In this document: one piece after another, positions 48,753 to 57,815 of the stretch | Position numbering within the stretch: the stretch's first letter is position 1 | How the letters are laid out: each line of letters starts with the position of its first letter | Assembly (NCBI RefSeq): GCF_001665395.1 | Contig: NZ_LZSG01000021.1 | Span: forward strand, 1 to 64,000 | Origin: Mycobacterium sp. 1164966.3 | GTDB lineage: Bacteria; Actinomycetota; Actinomycetes; Mycobacteriales; Mycobacteriaceae | DNA: 64,000 nt | Reading direction: 5' to 3' | Notes under the pieces: generated by a model | The model's database searches: none | What the model was told of the DNA's origin: nothing | The model's input: the letters and a program-made list of their open reading frames with translations, nothing else | Position numbers and translations under genes: made by a program

Positions 48753-51700
48753 ATGACGCTGCTGATCGCCAACCGTGGGGAGATCGCGCTCCGAATCATC
48801 CGTACCGCAACCGAACTCGGCGTTCAGACGGTCGCGGTGTATGCCGAGGACGACGCCGATAGCCCACACGTGCATGCGGCTGACGAAGCGATCGGGGTAC
48901 CGGGCTATCTCGACCAGGCCGCGATTTTGGCGGCGGCCAAGGAGTCCGCTGCCGAGCTGATCCATCCGGGTTACGGGTTCCTCAGCGAAAACGCTGGATT
49001 CGCCCGGGCCTGCGCGGCCGCCGGCGTGGGCTTCGTGGGACCGGGTGCCGATGTGCTGGAAACCGTCGGCAACAAGTCCGCGGCCCGTGCCGCCGCGATT
49101 GCCGCCGGGCTGCCCGTACTGGCCGCGACTGAAGGGCCCAGCAGCGTCGAGGATGTCCGCGCGTTCTACCTCGCCCAAGCCGACCAGGGCGGCGGCATCA
49201 TGATCAAGGCCCTCGCCGGCGGCGGCGGCCGCGGCATGCGCAAGGTGGACAGCGTCGATCAGATCGTCAACGCATACCGGCAGTGCGCCGCGGAGGCACA
49301 ACTCGGCTTCGGTGATCCGGCGGTGTTCGCCGAGGCGCATCTTGGCGCGGCCCGTCACATCGAAGTGCAGATCGTGGCCGCGCCGGCCGGTTCTCAAACG
49401 CATGCGCTCGCTCTCGGCGACCGTGACTGCAGCATCCAACGCCGTTATCAGAAGCTCGTGGAAGTTGCTCCTGCGCAAGGGCTTTCGGATACCCTGCGCC
49501 GCTACCTGCACCAGGCCGCGGCCCGGCTGTGCGCGAATGTGGAGCTGCACGGGCTGGCTACGGTTGAATTCTTGGTCGCCGGTGACAAGTTCGTATTTCT
49601 CGAGGTGAACCCGCGAATTCAGGTGGAGCACACCGTAACCGAGGAAGTCACCGGCATCGACCTGGTGGCCGTGCAACTGGCTATCGCTGGTGGTGCGTCT
49701 TATTACCAGCTGCGGCTGCCCGCCGGAATCGCTTCGGACGGAAGCGAGGTCATTGGCGAGCCGGCATCGCGGCGGGGCGTCGCAATTCAGACGCGGGTCA
49801 ACATGGAAACCTTCGGTCCCGACGGGTCCGTCGTCCCGGTGTCCGGCACGCTGACGGTATTCACCCCGCCGAGTGGCCCCGGGGTACGCGTCGACACCTT
49901 CGGCCGTCCCGGCCTGATCCCCAGCCCGCGCTATGATTCGTTGCTGGCCAAGGTGATCACCCACACACGGGGTTCGGACTTCCCGGCTGCGCTGCGCAAG
50001 GCGCGCACCGCGCTGGCCGAGTTCAAAATCGAAGGCATCGCCACGAACATCGCATTCCTGCGAGAGCTGCTGTCTGACAGTCTGATTCAGGCTGGCGAAG
50101 TGACGACGAGCTTTCTCGACGAGAAGCTTCCGCAGCTGGCGACCGCGGCGCTGTCTCGTCAGCACGAGGTGCGGGCGACCGCGGTCGAACTCTATCCGGG
50201 TGAGGAGGTGCTGCGCGCGCAGCTGGCCGGGACCGTCGTCGAAATTCCGGCCGAAGGCGAGGAATTCGGTGCCGGCGCACAATTGGTTGTACTCGAAGCG
50301 ATGAAGATGCAGCACGTGCTCGCGGCGCCGGACCCGTTGCGTACCGTTCGCAATCTGGTGACACCCGGACAGGTGGTCGGAACCGGCGACCCGTTGGTGG
50401 TGTTCATCCGCACAACCGAGGCCGCAGACGGTGAATCACAAGCCACCGCACTCGATCTGGACCGTCCGCGCAGCGATCTCGACGAGGTCCGGCAACGCCA
50501 CCTGCTCACCCTGGACGAGGACCGGCCGGCGGCGGTTGCCAAGCGGCACAAGCAAAATCGCCGCACCGCACGCGAGAATATCGCCGACCTGGTCGATGCC
50601 GGCAGCTTCGTGGAGTATGGCGCCCTGGCCATCGCCGCGCAGCGCAGTCGCCGGTCCGAGGAGGATTTGATCGCCAACACCCCGGCCGACGGTCTGATCG
50701 CCGGCCTGGCCACCATCGGCGCAGACCGCTTCGGGCGCTCGGCGGCCGAGGCGGTCGTGGTGTCGTACGACTACACCGTGCTGGCCGGGACTCAGGGCAT
50801 GCGCAATCACGCCAAGACCGACCGCGTTTTCGACCTGGCTGCCCGGAAACGGCTGCCGGTGGTGCTGTTCGCCGAAGGTGGCGGTGGCCGGCCCGGTGAT
50901 ACGGATGCCGGCGGCATGGCCGGACTGGACGTGCCGACTTTCCGGATGCTCGCCGGCCTGAATGGTCAGGTGCCGCTGGTCTCGGTCGTGTCCGGACGCT
51001 GTTTCGCCGGTAATGCGGCGCTGGCCGGGGTTTGCGACGTGATCATCGCGACCCCGGACGCCAACATCGGGATGGGCGGGCCGGCGATGATCGAGGGTGG
51101 AGGGTTAGGGGTCTATCCGCCGGAGGCGATCGGGCCGATCGAGGTGCAGCGGCACAACGGCGTCGTAAGCCTGGTCGCCCGCGATGAGGGGCACGCGGTT
51201 TCGCTGGCCAAGCAGTATCTGTCCTACTTCCAGGGCAGCGTGAACGATTGGACGGCACCGGATCCGCGGCTGGCCCGACATGTGGTGCCGGAGAACCGAT
51301 TACGCGCCTACGACGTGCGCCGCGCGATCGAGTCCATCGTCGACGTCGGCTCTGTGCTGGAGCTGCGGGCGGATTACGGAGTCGGCATCGTCACCGCGCT
51401 GGTGCGCGTCGAAGGAGTGCCGTATGGCTTGATAGCCAACAGCAGTCATCATCTCGGCGGGGCGATCGATGCCGAAGCGGCGGACAAGACCGGCGACTTC
51501 CTGACGCTGTGTGAGTCGTTCCGATTGCCGGTGATCTCGCTGTGCGACACCCCGGGCTTCATGGTGGGGCCGGACGCCGAAAAGGACGCCGCTGTGCGCC
51601 GGTTCGGCCGCATGTTCGTGACAGGTGCGCGACTGACCGTGCCGCTGGGAATGATCATCCTGCGCAAGGGCTATGGGCTTGGTGCCATGGCCATGGCGGG

Positions 51701-51986
51701 TGGATCCTTTCGCGCACCGCAGTTCACCGTCGCATGGCCGACCGGTGAGATAGGCGGTATGGGCCTGGAAGGCGCTGTGCGGCTCGGGTTCAGCAAGGAA
51801 TTGGCCGCCGAGACGGACCCCGTAGAGCGCGAGCAGTTGTTCGAACGGCTAGTGGCCGCGGCCTACCAGCACGGCAAAGCCCTACGGTCGGCCACCACCT
51901 TCGAACTCGACGATGTCATCGACCCGGCAGACTCCCGGGCCTGGATCACCAGGCTCCCGGGAGTGTGCCGGTCAGATGCCGATTAG
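48753..51986 (+). CDS. single-chain long-chain acyl-CoA carboxylase (BC-BCCP-CT)
   Basis: A 1077-residue biotin-dependent carboxylase with all activities in one chain. The biotin carboxylase part begins MTLLIANRGEIALRI and has the ATP-grasp loop GGGGRGM and EVNPRIQVEHTVTEE. The biotinyl lysine is K518 in EAMKMQ. The carboxyltransferase (about 600-1077) has FAEGGGGRPGD and GGSFRAPQFTVAWPTGEIGGMG. Single-chain enzymes of this layout are known from M. avium subsp. paratuberculosis as LCC, which carboxylates long-chain as well as short acyl-CoAs; most mycobacterial ACCases are split. The ATG at 48753 fits the domain start. Confidence 0.95.
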   Translation: MTLLIANRGEIALRIIRTATELGVQTVAVYAEDDADSPHVHAADEAIGVPGYLDQAAILAAAKESAAELIHPGYGFLSENAGFARACAAAGVGFVGPGADVLETVGNKSAARAAAIAAGLPVLAATEGPSSVEDVRAFYLAQADQGGGIMIKALAGGGGRGMRKVDSVDQIVNAYRQCAAEAQLGFGDPAVFAEAHLGAARHIEVQIVAAPAGSQTHALALGDRDCSIQRRYQKLVEVAPAQGLSDTLRRYLHQAAARLCANVELHGLATVEFLVAGDKFVFLEVNPRIQVEHTVTEEVTGIDLVAVQLAIAGGASYYQLRLPAGIASDGSEVIGEPASRRGVAIQTRVNMETFGPDGSVVPVSGTLTVFTPPSGPGVRVDTFGRPGLIPSPRYDSLLAKVITHTRGSDFPAALRKARTALAEFKIEGIATNIAFLRELLSDSLIQAGEVTTSFLDEKLPQLATAALSRQHEVRATAVELYPGEEVLRAQLAGTVVEIPAEGEEFGAGAQLVVLEAMKMQHVLAAPDPLRTVRNLVTPGQVVGTGDPLVVFIRTTEAADGESQATALDLDRPRSDLDEVRQRHLLTLDEDRPAAVAKRHKQNRRTARENIADLVDAGSFVEYGALAIAAQRSRRSEEDLIANTPADGLIAGLATIGADRFGRSAAEAVVVSYDYTVLAGTQGMRNHAKTDRVFDLAARKRLPVVLFAEGGGGRPGDTDAGGMAGLDVPTFRMLAGLNGQVPLVSVVSGRCFAGNAALAGVCDVIIATPDANIGMGGPAMIEGGGLGVYPPEAIGPIEVQRHNGVVSLVARDEGHAVSLAKQYLSYFQGSVNDWTAPDPRLARHVVPENRLRAYDVRRAIESIVDVGSVLELRADYGVGIVTALVRVEGVPYGLIANSSHHLGGAIDAEAADKTGDFLTLCESFRLPVISLCDTPGFMVGPDAEKDAAVRRFGRMFVTGARLTVPLGMIILRKGYGLGAMAMAGGSFRAPQFTVAWPTGEIGGMGLEGAVRLGFSKELAAETDPVEREQLFERLVAAAYQHGKALRSATTFELDDVIDPADSRAWITRLPGVCRSDAD

Positions 51987-52333
51987 GCGTGGCCGCCGCC
52001 GCAGCCGACGCCGGGCAGACACCCGCTGCCGCCAGGGACGCCGCCGGGTCCGGCGTTCTGGCCGCCGGAGCCGCAGCCGACGCCTGGGACGCAGCCCTGG
52101 CCACCCGGACCGCCGCCCGGACCACCGTTCTGGCCGCCGGAACCGCAGGTGCCGTTGGCGTCGCAGCCGCCGCCGCCTGGGTCGTCCTTGAAGACGACAT
52201 GCGTCGGCCCAGGGGACGTCATCCCAGGTCCCGCCGCAAAAACTTCGGCGGAGGACGCTGGCGCCGCCGCGATCGCTGCAGCGACAGCCCCCGCCACTAC
52301 CAGTGGTTTCATGAGGTTTAATTTCGCTAACAT
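51983..52333 (-). CDS. small secreted glycine-rich protein with CX5C repeats
   Basis: A 116-residue protein with a signal peptide (MLAKLNLMKPLVVAGAVAAAIAAAPASSA). The C-terminal half is three tandem units of about 24 residues (53-76, 77-100, 101-116), each with a CX5C pair (C57/C63, C81/C87, C105/C111) in a GG-rich frame (GCVPGVGCGSGGQN-like). It would be exported and may be disulphide-bonded or bind metal. It ends overlapping the carboxylase stop by 4 bases and is divergent from the SDR gene. I do not recognise a named family. Confidence 0.78.
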   Translation of the reverse strand: MLAKLNLMKPLVVAGAVAAAIAAAPASSAEVFAAGPGMTSPGPTHVVFKDDPGGGGCDANGTCGSGGQNGGPGGGPGGQGCVPGVGCGSGGQNAGPGGVPGGSGCLPGVGCGGGHA

Positions 52334-52441
52334 TCTTTGCGCATACCACGCGCAGGCCGGTACAAAACATTTCGCCAGCGACCGAATGCAGACCCCGCAC
52401 CGCCCTAATAGAACATGCCCCACAACCGAAGGCATACCGAA

Positions 52442-53224
52442 ATGACCTCACTGGATCTGACCGGCCGCACTGCAATCATCACGGGGGCCTCGCGCGGAAT
52501 CGGGTTGGCGATCTCCCAACAGCTGGCGGCAGCCGGGGCCAACGTCGTGCTCACTGCCCGCAAGCAGGAGGCGGCCGACGCTGCAGCGGCGCAGGTGGGT
52601 CAGGGTGCGCTGGGCGTGGGTGCCCATGCGGTCGACGAGGATGCGGCGCGGCGTTGTGTCGATCTCGCACTCGAGCACTTCGGCAGCATCGACATCCTGG
52701 TCAACAATGCGGGAACCAACCCGGCGTTCGGTCCGCTGATAGAGCAGGACCACGCGCGGTTCAGCAAGATATTCGATGTCAACCTGTGGGCGCCGTTGCT
52801 GTGGACCTCGCTCGTGGTCAAAGCCTGGATGGGGGAGCACGGCGGCGCTGTGGTCAACACCGCTTCGATCGGCGGCATGCACCAATCCCCGGCGATGGGC
52901 ATGTACAACGCCACCAAGGCCGCGCTGATCCATGTCACCAAGCAGCTGGCGCTGGAACTCTCACCGCGGATCAGGGTCAATGCGATCTGCCCGGGTGTGG
53001 TTCGCACCCGTCTCGCCGAAGCGCTGTGGAAGGACCACGAGGATCCGCTGGCGGCGTCTATAGCGCTCGGGCGAATCGGTGAGCCGGTTGATGTGGCGCA
53101 AGCCGTCGCGTTCCTGGTTTCGGATGCGGCCGGCTGGATCACCGGGGAGACGATGGTCATCGACGGGGGCCTGCTGCTGGGCCCCGCACAGGGCTTCCAG
53201 ATGCAGTCGGGAGGCGCGCAATGA
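52442..53224 (+). CDS. short-chain dehydrogenase (FabG-like, Rv2766c position)
   Basis: A 260-residue SDR: ITGASRGIGLAIS, NNAGTNP, VVNTASIGG catalytic serine, the tyrosine-lysine pair in MYNATKAAL, and the WITGETMVIDGG C-terminus. It likely oxidises a 3-hydroxyacyl-CoA or sterol hydroxyl in the same pathway as the two acyl-CoA dehydrogenases, whose genes follow with ATGA and GTGA overlaps. ATG 52442 is used; upstream in-frame codons belong to no conserved region. Confidence 0.93.
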   Translation: MTSLDLTGRTAIITGASRGIGLAISQQLAAAGANVVLTARKQEAADAAAAQVGQGALGVGAHAVDEDAARRCVDLALEHFGSIDILVNNAGTNPAFGPLIEQDHARFSKIFDVNLWAPLLWTSLVVKAWMGEHGGAVVNTASIGGMHQSPAMGMYNATKAALIHVTKQLALELSPRIRVNAICPGVVRTRLAEALWKDHEDPLAASIALGRIGEPVDVAQAVAFLVSDAAGWITGETMVIDGGLLLGPAQGFQMQSGGAQ

Positions 53225-54426
53225 GTGGTTCGGACGCCCCAGACGACGTTGCCGCCGACCTGAACGAGCGCGTGCGGTCGCTCCTCAAGGAACACGACCC
53301 GTCGACCACCGATGCGCGGGAATTTCTGGGCGCGCGTTTCGATGCCGGCCTGGCGTGGGTGTATTTCCCGCCGGGTAATGGCGGCCTGGGCCTGCCGCAT
53401 ACCTATCAGGAGCGGGTCGAGGCGGAGCTGGCCGCCGCCGACGTGCTGGCCGGCGGCGGTGGCCGGAACCTCATCGGGCTCGGCATGGCAGCGCCGACGA
53501 TCGCGGCATTCGGGACCGACGAGCAGAAGCGAAAGTTCCTGCGCCCGTTGTTTACTGGTGAACACGTCTATTGCCAGCTGTTCAGCGAGCCGGGTGCCGG
53601 ATCCGATCTGGCCGCAGCCGCAACTCGCGCCGTGCGCGACGGTGACGACTGGATTGTCAACGGGCAGAAGGTTTGGACATCGATGGCGCAGCACGCGCAG
53701 ATGGCGATCCTGGTTGCGCGCACCGACCCGAACGTGCCCAAACACGCTGGTCTGACGTACTTCTTGGTCGACATGACGCAGCCCGGGATCGACATCCGTC
53801 CGCTGCGACAAATCACCGGCGAGGCGGAATTCAACGAAGTGTTCCTCACTGACATCCGGGTGCCCGACGCGAATCGCCTCGGTCCGGAGGGCGGCGGCTG
53901 GCGGGTGGCGACCACCACGCTGAACAACGAGCGCGTCGCGATCGGTGCTCGCTCCGGGATACCGCGCGAAGGTGCCCACATCGGCAAGGTCGCCGCGGCG
54001 TGGCGCAACGAGCCGGCGCTGCGCAACCCGGCAATGCACGACCAGCTGATGCGGCTGTGGGTCGAAGCCGAGGTGCTCCGGCTCAGCAGCGAGCAGCTGC
54101 GCCAGCGTGCCGCCGCCGGTCAGCCAGGCCCTGAGGGCGCCGGCATGAAGGTCGCGTTTGCCCGTCTGGCGCAAGCGATCTCAGGTTTCGAGATCGAACT
54201 GCACGCCGACTCCGGGCTGCGCTACGACGACTGGACCATGCGCAGGCCGGAAGTCGTCGACCTGATCGGTCGCGGGCCCGGGTATCGCTATCTTCGTGCC
54301 CGCGGCAACTCGATCGAGGGCGGCACCTCGGAGATCCTGCGCAATACCATCTCCGAACGCATCCTGGGATTGCCCGGCGAACATCGCGTGGACAAGACCG
54401 TCGCCTTCAAGGACCTACAGAGGTGA
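53221..54426 (+). CDS. acyl-CoA dehydrogenase
   Basis: A 401-residue FAD enzyme: QLFSEPGAGSDLAA, VNGQKVWTS, then TLNNERVAIG, and near the end IEGGTSEILRNTISERILG. In this family the segment IEGGTSEI holds the substrate-binding glutamate region. It starts in the ATGA overlap with the SDR gene and overlaps the next dehydrogenase by GTGA. Paired FadE genes like these often form heterotetramers in actinobacterial sterol or lipid degradation; that is the likely arrangement here. Confidence 0.92.
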   Translation: MSGSDAPDDVAADLNERVRSLLKEHDPSTTDAREFLGARFDAGLAWVYFPPGNGGLGLPHTYQERVEAELAAADVLAGGGGRNLIGLGMAAPTIAAFGTDEQKRKFLRPLFTGEHVYCQLFSEPGAGSDLAAAATRAVRDGDDWIVNGQKVWTSMAQHAQMAILVARTDPNVPKHAGLTYFLVDMTQPGIDIRPLRQITGEAEFNEVFLTDIRVPDANRLGPEGGGWRVATTTLNNERVAIGARSGIPREGAHIGKVAAAWRNEPALRNPAMHDQLMRLWVEAEVLRLSSEQLRQRAAAGQPGPEGAGMKVAFARLAQAISGFEIELHADSGLRYDDWTMRRPEVVDLIGRGPGYRYLRARGNSIEGGTSEILRNTISERILGLPGEHRVDKTVAFKDLQR

Positions 54427-55541
54427 GTTCGTTGAGCAATCTGCTGTATTCGGACACCGAAGAGGCGTTGCGCGACAGCGTCCGTCACCTCTTCGCCGAC
54501 CGGTGTCCACCGGAGGCGGTGGCGCGGGCCTATGACGTAGAAGCTTCGCCGCCGCCAGATTTTTCCGGCGTGTGGCGGACGCTGGCCGCCGAGTTGGGCG
54601 TGGCGGGGCTGCTGGTGCCCGAGTCGCTTGGGGGGGCCGGGGCGAGCGCCCGCGAAGCCGCGGTCGTGATGGAGGAGATCGGCCGCGCCGTCGCGCCGGT
54701 GCCGTTCCTGTCCAGCGCGGTGCTCGCGACGCTCGCGCTGCTGGGCGTCGGCGACACCGAAACCGTGCCGGGGCTGGCCCAGGGTACGACCACCGCCGCG
54801 CTGGTGGTGCCGTTTTCCAGCGCGCCGGGCGATCCGATCGCCGGAATCAGCGCCGCTGCAGACGGCCTGAGCGGAGTGGTCGGCAACGTCGCAGGTGCGA
54901 GCGAAGCCGACGTGTTGGTGGTGCCGGTCGCAGGCGCTGACGGACTCGAACTCCATGCCGTCGACCGCGAAGCAGCCGGCCTTGAAGTGTCGCCGGTGCT
55001 GGCGCTCGACATGACGAGACCCCTTGCGGATATGGGTTTTTCGGGCGTCGCGTCGTCGCGGGTAGGGACTGGCCCGGCTGCCGAGACGGAGGCGGCGTTG
55101 GCTGAAGCGCTGCAGACCGGTGCGGCTCTGCTGGCGTCCGAGCAGCTAGGGGTCGCGCAGTGGTGTTTCGACACCACGCTGGCCTACGCGAAGGAGCGCA
55201 AGCAGTTCGGCCGAACGATCGGCTCGTACCAGGCGGTCAAGCACCGGCTGGCCGACCTATGGATAGAACTCAACTCGGCTTCCGCGGCGGCGCGCTACGC
55301 CGCCGACACCTCCGCCCGTGGCGATGCGGACGCGCCGGTCGCGGCGGCCCTCGCGCAGGCCTACTGCAGTGATGTCGCGGTGCATGCCGCCGAGGAGTGC
55401 ATACAGCTGCACGGCGGCATCGGAATGACCTGGGAGTATCCGGCGCACCTGTATATCAAGCGGGCCAAGAGCGACCAGCTGGCCTTCGGCACCGCCTACC
55501 GGCACCGCAGCCGGCTGGCCGAGTTGGCGGAGTTGACCTAG
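54423..55541 (+). CDS. acyl-CoA dehydrogenase (heteromer partner)
   Basis: A 372-residue acyl-CoA dehydrogenase-fold protein with EERKQ-like KERKQFGRTIGSYQAVKHRLAD and HGGIGMTWEYPAHLYIKRAKSDQ. The middle beta domain is alanine/glycine-rich and shorter in flavin motifs than the upstream gene, fitting a partner subunit rather than a stand-alone enzyme (inference). GTG start in the GTGA overlap. Last gene of the SDR-FadE-FadE operon, ending at a strong hairpin. Confidence 0.9.
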   Translation: MSSLSNLLYSDTEEALRDSVRHLFADRCPPEAVARAYDVEASPPPDFSGVWRTLAAELGVAGLLVPESLGGAGASAREAAVVMEEIGRAVAPVPFLSSAVLATLALLGVGDTETVPGLAQGTTTAALVVPFSSAPGDPIAGISAAADGLSGVVGNVAGASEADVLVVPVAGADGLELHAVDREAAGLEVSPVLALDMTRPLADMGFSGVASSRVGTGPAAETEAALAEALQTGAALLASEQLGVAQWCFDTTLAYAKERKQFGRTIGSYQAVKHRLADLWIELNSASAAARYAADTSARGDADAPVAAALAQAYCSDVAVHAAEECIQLHGGIGMTWEYPAHLYIKRAKSDQLAFGTAYRHRSRLAELAELT

Positions 55542-55543
55542 CG

Positions 55544-55601
55544 CGAGCAGACGCAAAAGCACCTGGATTGTCGGCGTGTCGGGTGCTTTTACGTCTGCTC
55601 G
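55544..55601. terminator. 20-bp inverted repeat, likely bidirectional terminator
   Basis: The arms at 55544-55563 (CGAGCAGACGCAAAAGCACC) and 55582-55601 match at 19 of 20 positions around an 18-base loop. The hairpin sits directly between the converging stops at 55541 and 55608. A TTTT run lies inside the right arm and AAAA in the left, so it could serve both strands. Among the inverted repeats seen here it is the strongest terminator candidate. Confidence 0.7.
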
Positions 55602-55607
55602 GCAGAA

Positions 55608-56345
55608 CTAGCCCAGCGCCCCACGGAAGGTTTCGATCATCGCGGCCCAATGCCGCTCGGCTGCCGCTTCGTCATAGGGCGGGTTGTCCGGCACCGCGAA
55701 CCCGTGGGCGGCCTGGTACCACTCGATGGTGTGCTGCACACCGGCCGCCGTCAGCGCCTTGTCGAGCTGCTCGGCGTGGTCGGCGGTGAACGATGCGTCG
55801 TTCTCGGCGCCGCCGATATAGACCGTGGCGCCAATCTGGTCGGCCAGCAGGTGCGGGCTGTCGGCGGAGTCGGTGACCAGTCCGCCCCCATGGAATGACG
55901 CCGCGGCGGCGACGCGATCCGGCTGACGCCCCGCTACCACCACCGAGATGCGCCCACCCATGCAATAGCCGCACACGCCGAACCGCGCTCCTGACACCTC
56001 CGGCCGGGCTGACAGGTAATCGAAAAACGCAGCCGCATCGCTGGCCATCATGTCCTGGGTGATGCTGCCGATCATCGACATCAGCCGCTTGCGCTCGGCA
56101 GGGTCGCCGAACGCGGTGGACATATCGATCGGAGCCCAGTCGCCGTGGCGGTAGTACACGTCGGGTAGCAGCACGGCGTAACCGAAACCGGCCAGCTTGG
56201 CCGCCATCTGGTCGAACGTCTCGCGCGTCCCGCCGGCGTCGGGATACATGACCACACCGGGCCATGGACCGGAACCCTCGGGGGTGAATAGCAGGACGGG
56301 GCAGCTGCCGTCCGGGGTGGTGATGCTGTCGGTGATTTTCGGCAT
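55608..56345 (-). CDS. dienelactone hydrolase family protein
   Basis: A 245-residue alpha/beta hydrolase. The nucleophile motif is GYCMGG (cysteine type, as in dienelactone hydrolases), with the acid and the late AHGFAVP histidine in place. The lid region holds YYRHGDWAP. It would cleave a lactone or ester; the substrate is unknown. The ATG at 56345 is the natural start. Divergent from thyA with a 97-base gap; matches Rv2765 by position. Confidence 0.93.
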   Translation of the reverse strand: MPKITDSITTPDGSCPVLLFTPEGSGPWPGVVMYPDAGGTRETFDQMAAKLAGFGYAVLLPDVYYRHGDWAPIDMSTAFGDPAERKRLMSMIGSITQDMMASDAAAFFDYLSARPEVSGARFGVCGYCMGGRISVVVAGRQPDRVAAAASFHGGGLVTDSADSPHLLADQIGATVYIGGAENDASFTADHAEQLDKALTAAGVQHTIEWYQAAHGFAVPDNPPYDEAAAERHWAAMIETFRGALG

Positions 56346-56442
56346 GGCCTCCGTTTTACTCTTCGTGATCGAGGCTTATTCGACTGCGTCGACCCGCCGC
56401 GCCCGGCTTCGCCGCGCTTGCGATCGACGCTAAGCTGGCCGC

Positions 56443-57243
56443 GTGCCGATCGCGACGCCGTACGAGGATCTGCTGCGCCTGGTGCTCGAGCGGGGCACCG
56501 CCAAAGCCGACCGCACCGGAACCGGCACCCGCAGCCTGTTCGGCCAACAGCTGCGTTACGACCTGTCGGCGGGCTTCCCGTTGCTCACCACCAAAAAGGT
56601 GCACTTCAAGTCGGTGGTTTACGAGTTGCTGTGGTTCCTGCGCGGTGACTCCAACGTCGGGTGGCTGCACCAACACGGAGTCACCATCTGGGACGAGTGG
56701 GCAAGCAGCACAGGCGATCTCGGGCCAATCTACGGTGTGCAGTGGCGATCCTGGCCGACGCCGTCCGGTGATCACATCGACCAGATCAGCGCCGCGCTGC
56801 ATCTGCTGCGCACCGACCCGAACTCTCGGCGCATCATCGTGTCGGCCTGGAACGTCGGCGAAATCCCGCACATGGCGTTGCCGCCGTGCCACGCGTTCTT
56901 CCAGTTCTACGTCGCCGACGGACGACTGAGCTGTCAGCTCTACCAGCGCAGCGCCGACCTGTTCCTCGGAGTGCCGTTCAACATCGCCAGCTATGCCCTG
57001 CTGACCCACATGATGGCCGCCCAGGCGGGGTTGGGAGTCGGCGAGTTCATCTGGACCGGCGGCGATTGCCATATCTACGACAACCACGTCGAACAGGTCC
57101 GGATCCAGCTTGGTCGCGAACCGCGTCCGTATCCGGAACTCGTTCTGGCTCAAAGGGATTCGATCTTCGACTACAGCTATGACGACGTCGTCGTCAAAAA
57201 CTACGATCCGCACCCGGCAATCAAAGCGCCCGTCGCTGTATGA
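56443..57243 (+). CDS. thyA: thymidylate synthase ThyA
   Basis: A 266-residue folate-dependent thymidylate synthase converting dUMP to dTMP with methylene-tetrahydrofolate. The nucleophile is C149 ([10 protein letters not shown]), and [19 protein letters not shown] binds substrate. GTG start at 56443; three residues longer than I recall for M. tuberculosis. It overlaps dfrA by ATGA, coupling dTMP synthesis with dihydrofolate recycling. A second, unrelated thymidylate synthase (thyX) lies 5 kb downstream. Confidence 0.97.
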   Translation: MPIATPYEDLLRLVLERGTAKADRTGTGTRSLFGQQLRYDLSAGFPLLTTKKVHFKSVVYELLWFLRGDSNVGWLHQHGVTIWDEWASSTGDLGPIYGVQWRSWPTPSGDHIDQISAALHLLRTDPNSRRIIVSAWNVGEIPHMALPPCHAFFQFYVADGRLSCQLYQRSADLFLGVPFNIASYALLTHMMAAQAGLGVGEFIWTGGDCHIYDNHVEQVRIQLGREPRPYPELVLAQRDSIFDYSYDDVVVKNYDPHPAIKAPVAV

Positions 57244-57734
57244 GCGTCGGCCTGATCTGGGCGCAGTCGACGTCCGGTGTGATCGGTCGCGGCGGCGACA
57301 TTCCGTGGCGGGTGCCCGAGGACCTGGTCCGCTTCAGGCAGCTCACTATGGGCCACACGGTGGTGATGGGACGGCGAACCTGGGACTCGCTGCCGGCCCG
57401 GAACAGGCCGCTGCCCGGCCGCAGGAACGTCGTACTGAGCCGCCAGGCGGACTTCACCACTGACGGCGCAGAGGTGGCCGGTTCACTCGAAGAAGCTTTG
57501 TCGAATTGCGTGACCGAGCGTGAGAACTGGGTGATCGGCGGCGGCCAGATCTACGCGCTCGCGCTGGAGAGGGCCGGCCGCTGTGAGGTCACCGAGGTGG
57601 ACATCGACCTACCGCGTGACGACGAGGACGCGCTGGCCCCGATGCTCGACGAAGCGTGGCTGGGTGAGACGGGCGACTGGCAGGTCAGTCGGTCAGGACT
57701 GCGATACCGGTTTCACAGCTATGTTCGTGCATGA
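57240..57734 (+). CDS. dfrA: dihydrofolate reductase
   Basis: A 164-residue DHFR. Seen: [23 protein letters not shown] (substrate and NADPH loops), [27 protein letters not shown] and [11 protein letters not shown]. It regenerates tetrahydrofolate after the ThyA reaction and is the target of antifolate drugs. ATG start in the ATGA overlap with thyA. The following 81 bases include an AAGGAG ribosome site for the next gene. Confidence 0.97.
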   Translation: MSVGLIWAQSTSGVIGRGGDIPWRVPEDLVRFRQLTMGHTVVMGRRTWDSLPARNRPLPGRRNVVLSRQADFTTDGAEVAGSLEEALSNCVTERENWVIGGGQIYALALERAGRCEVTEVDIDLPRDDEDALAPMLDEAWLGETGDWQVSRSGLRYRFHSYVRA

Positions 57735-57815
57735 GCCGTGACCGCCGGCACCTGACATACTCGTCAGGGGTCGGCCTCATGGGGTCCACCAGCTTTTCCG
57801 GAAGGAGATTTGTCG

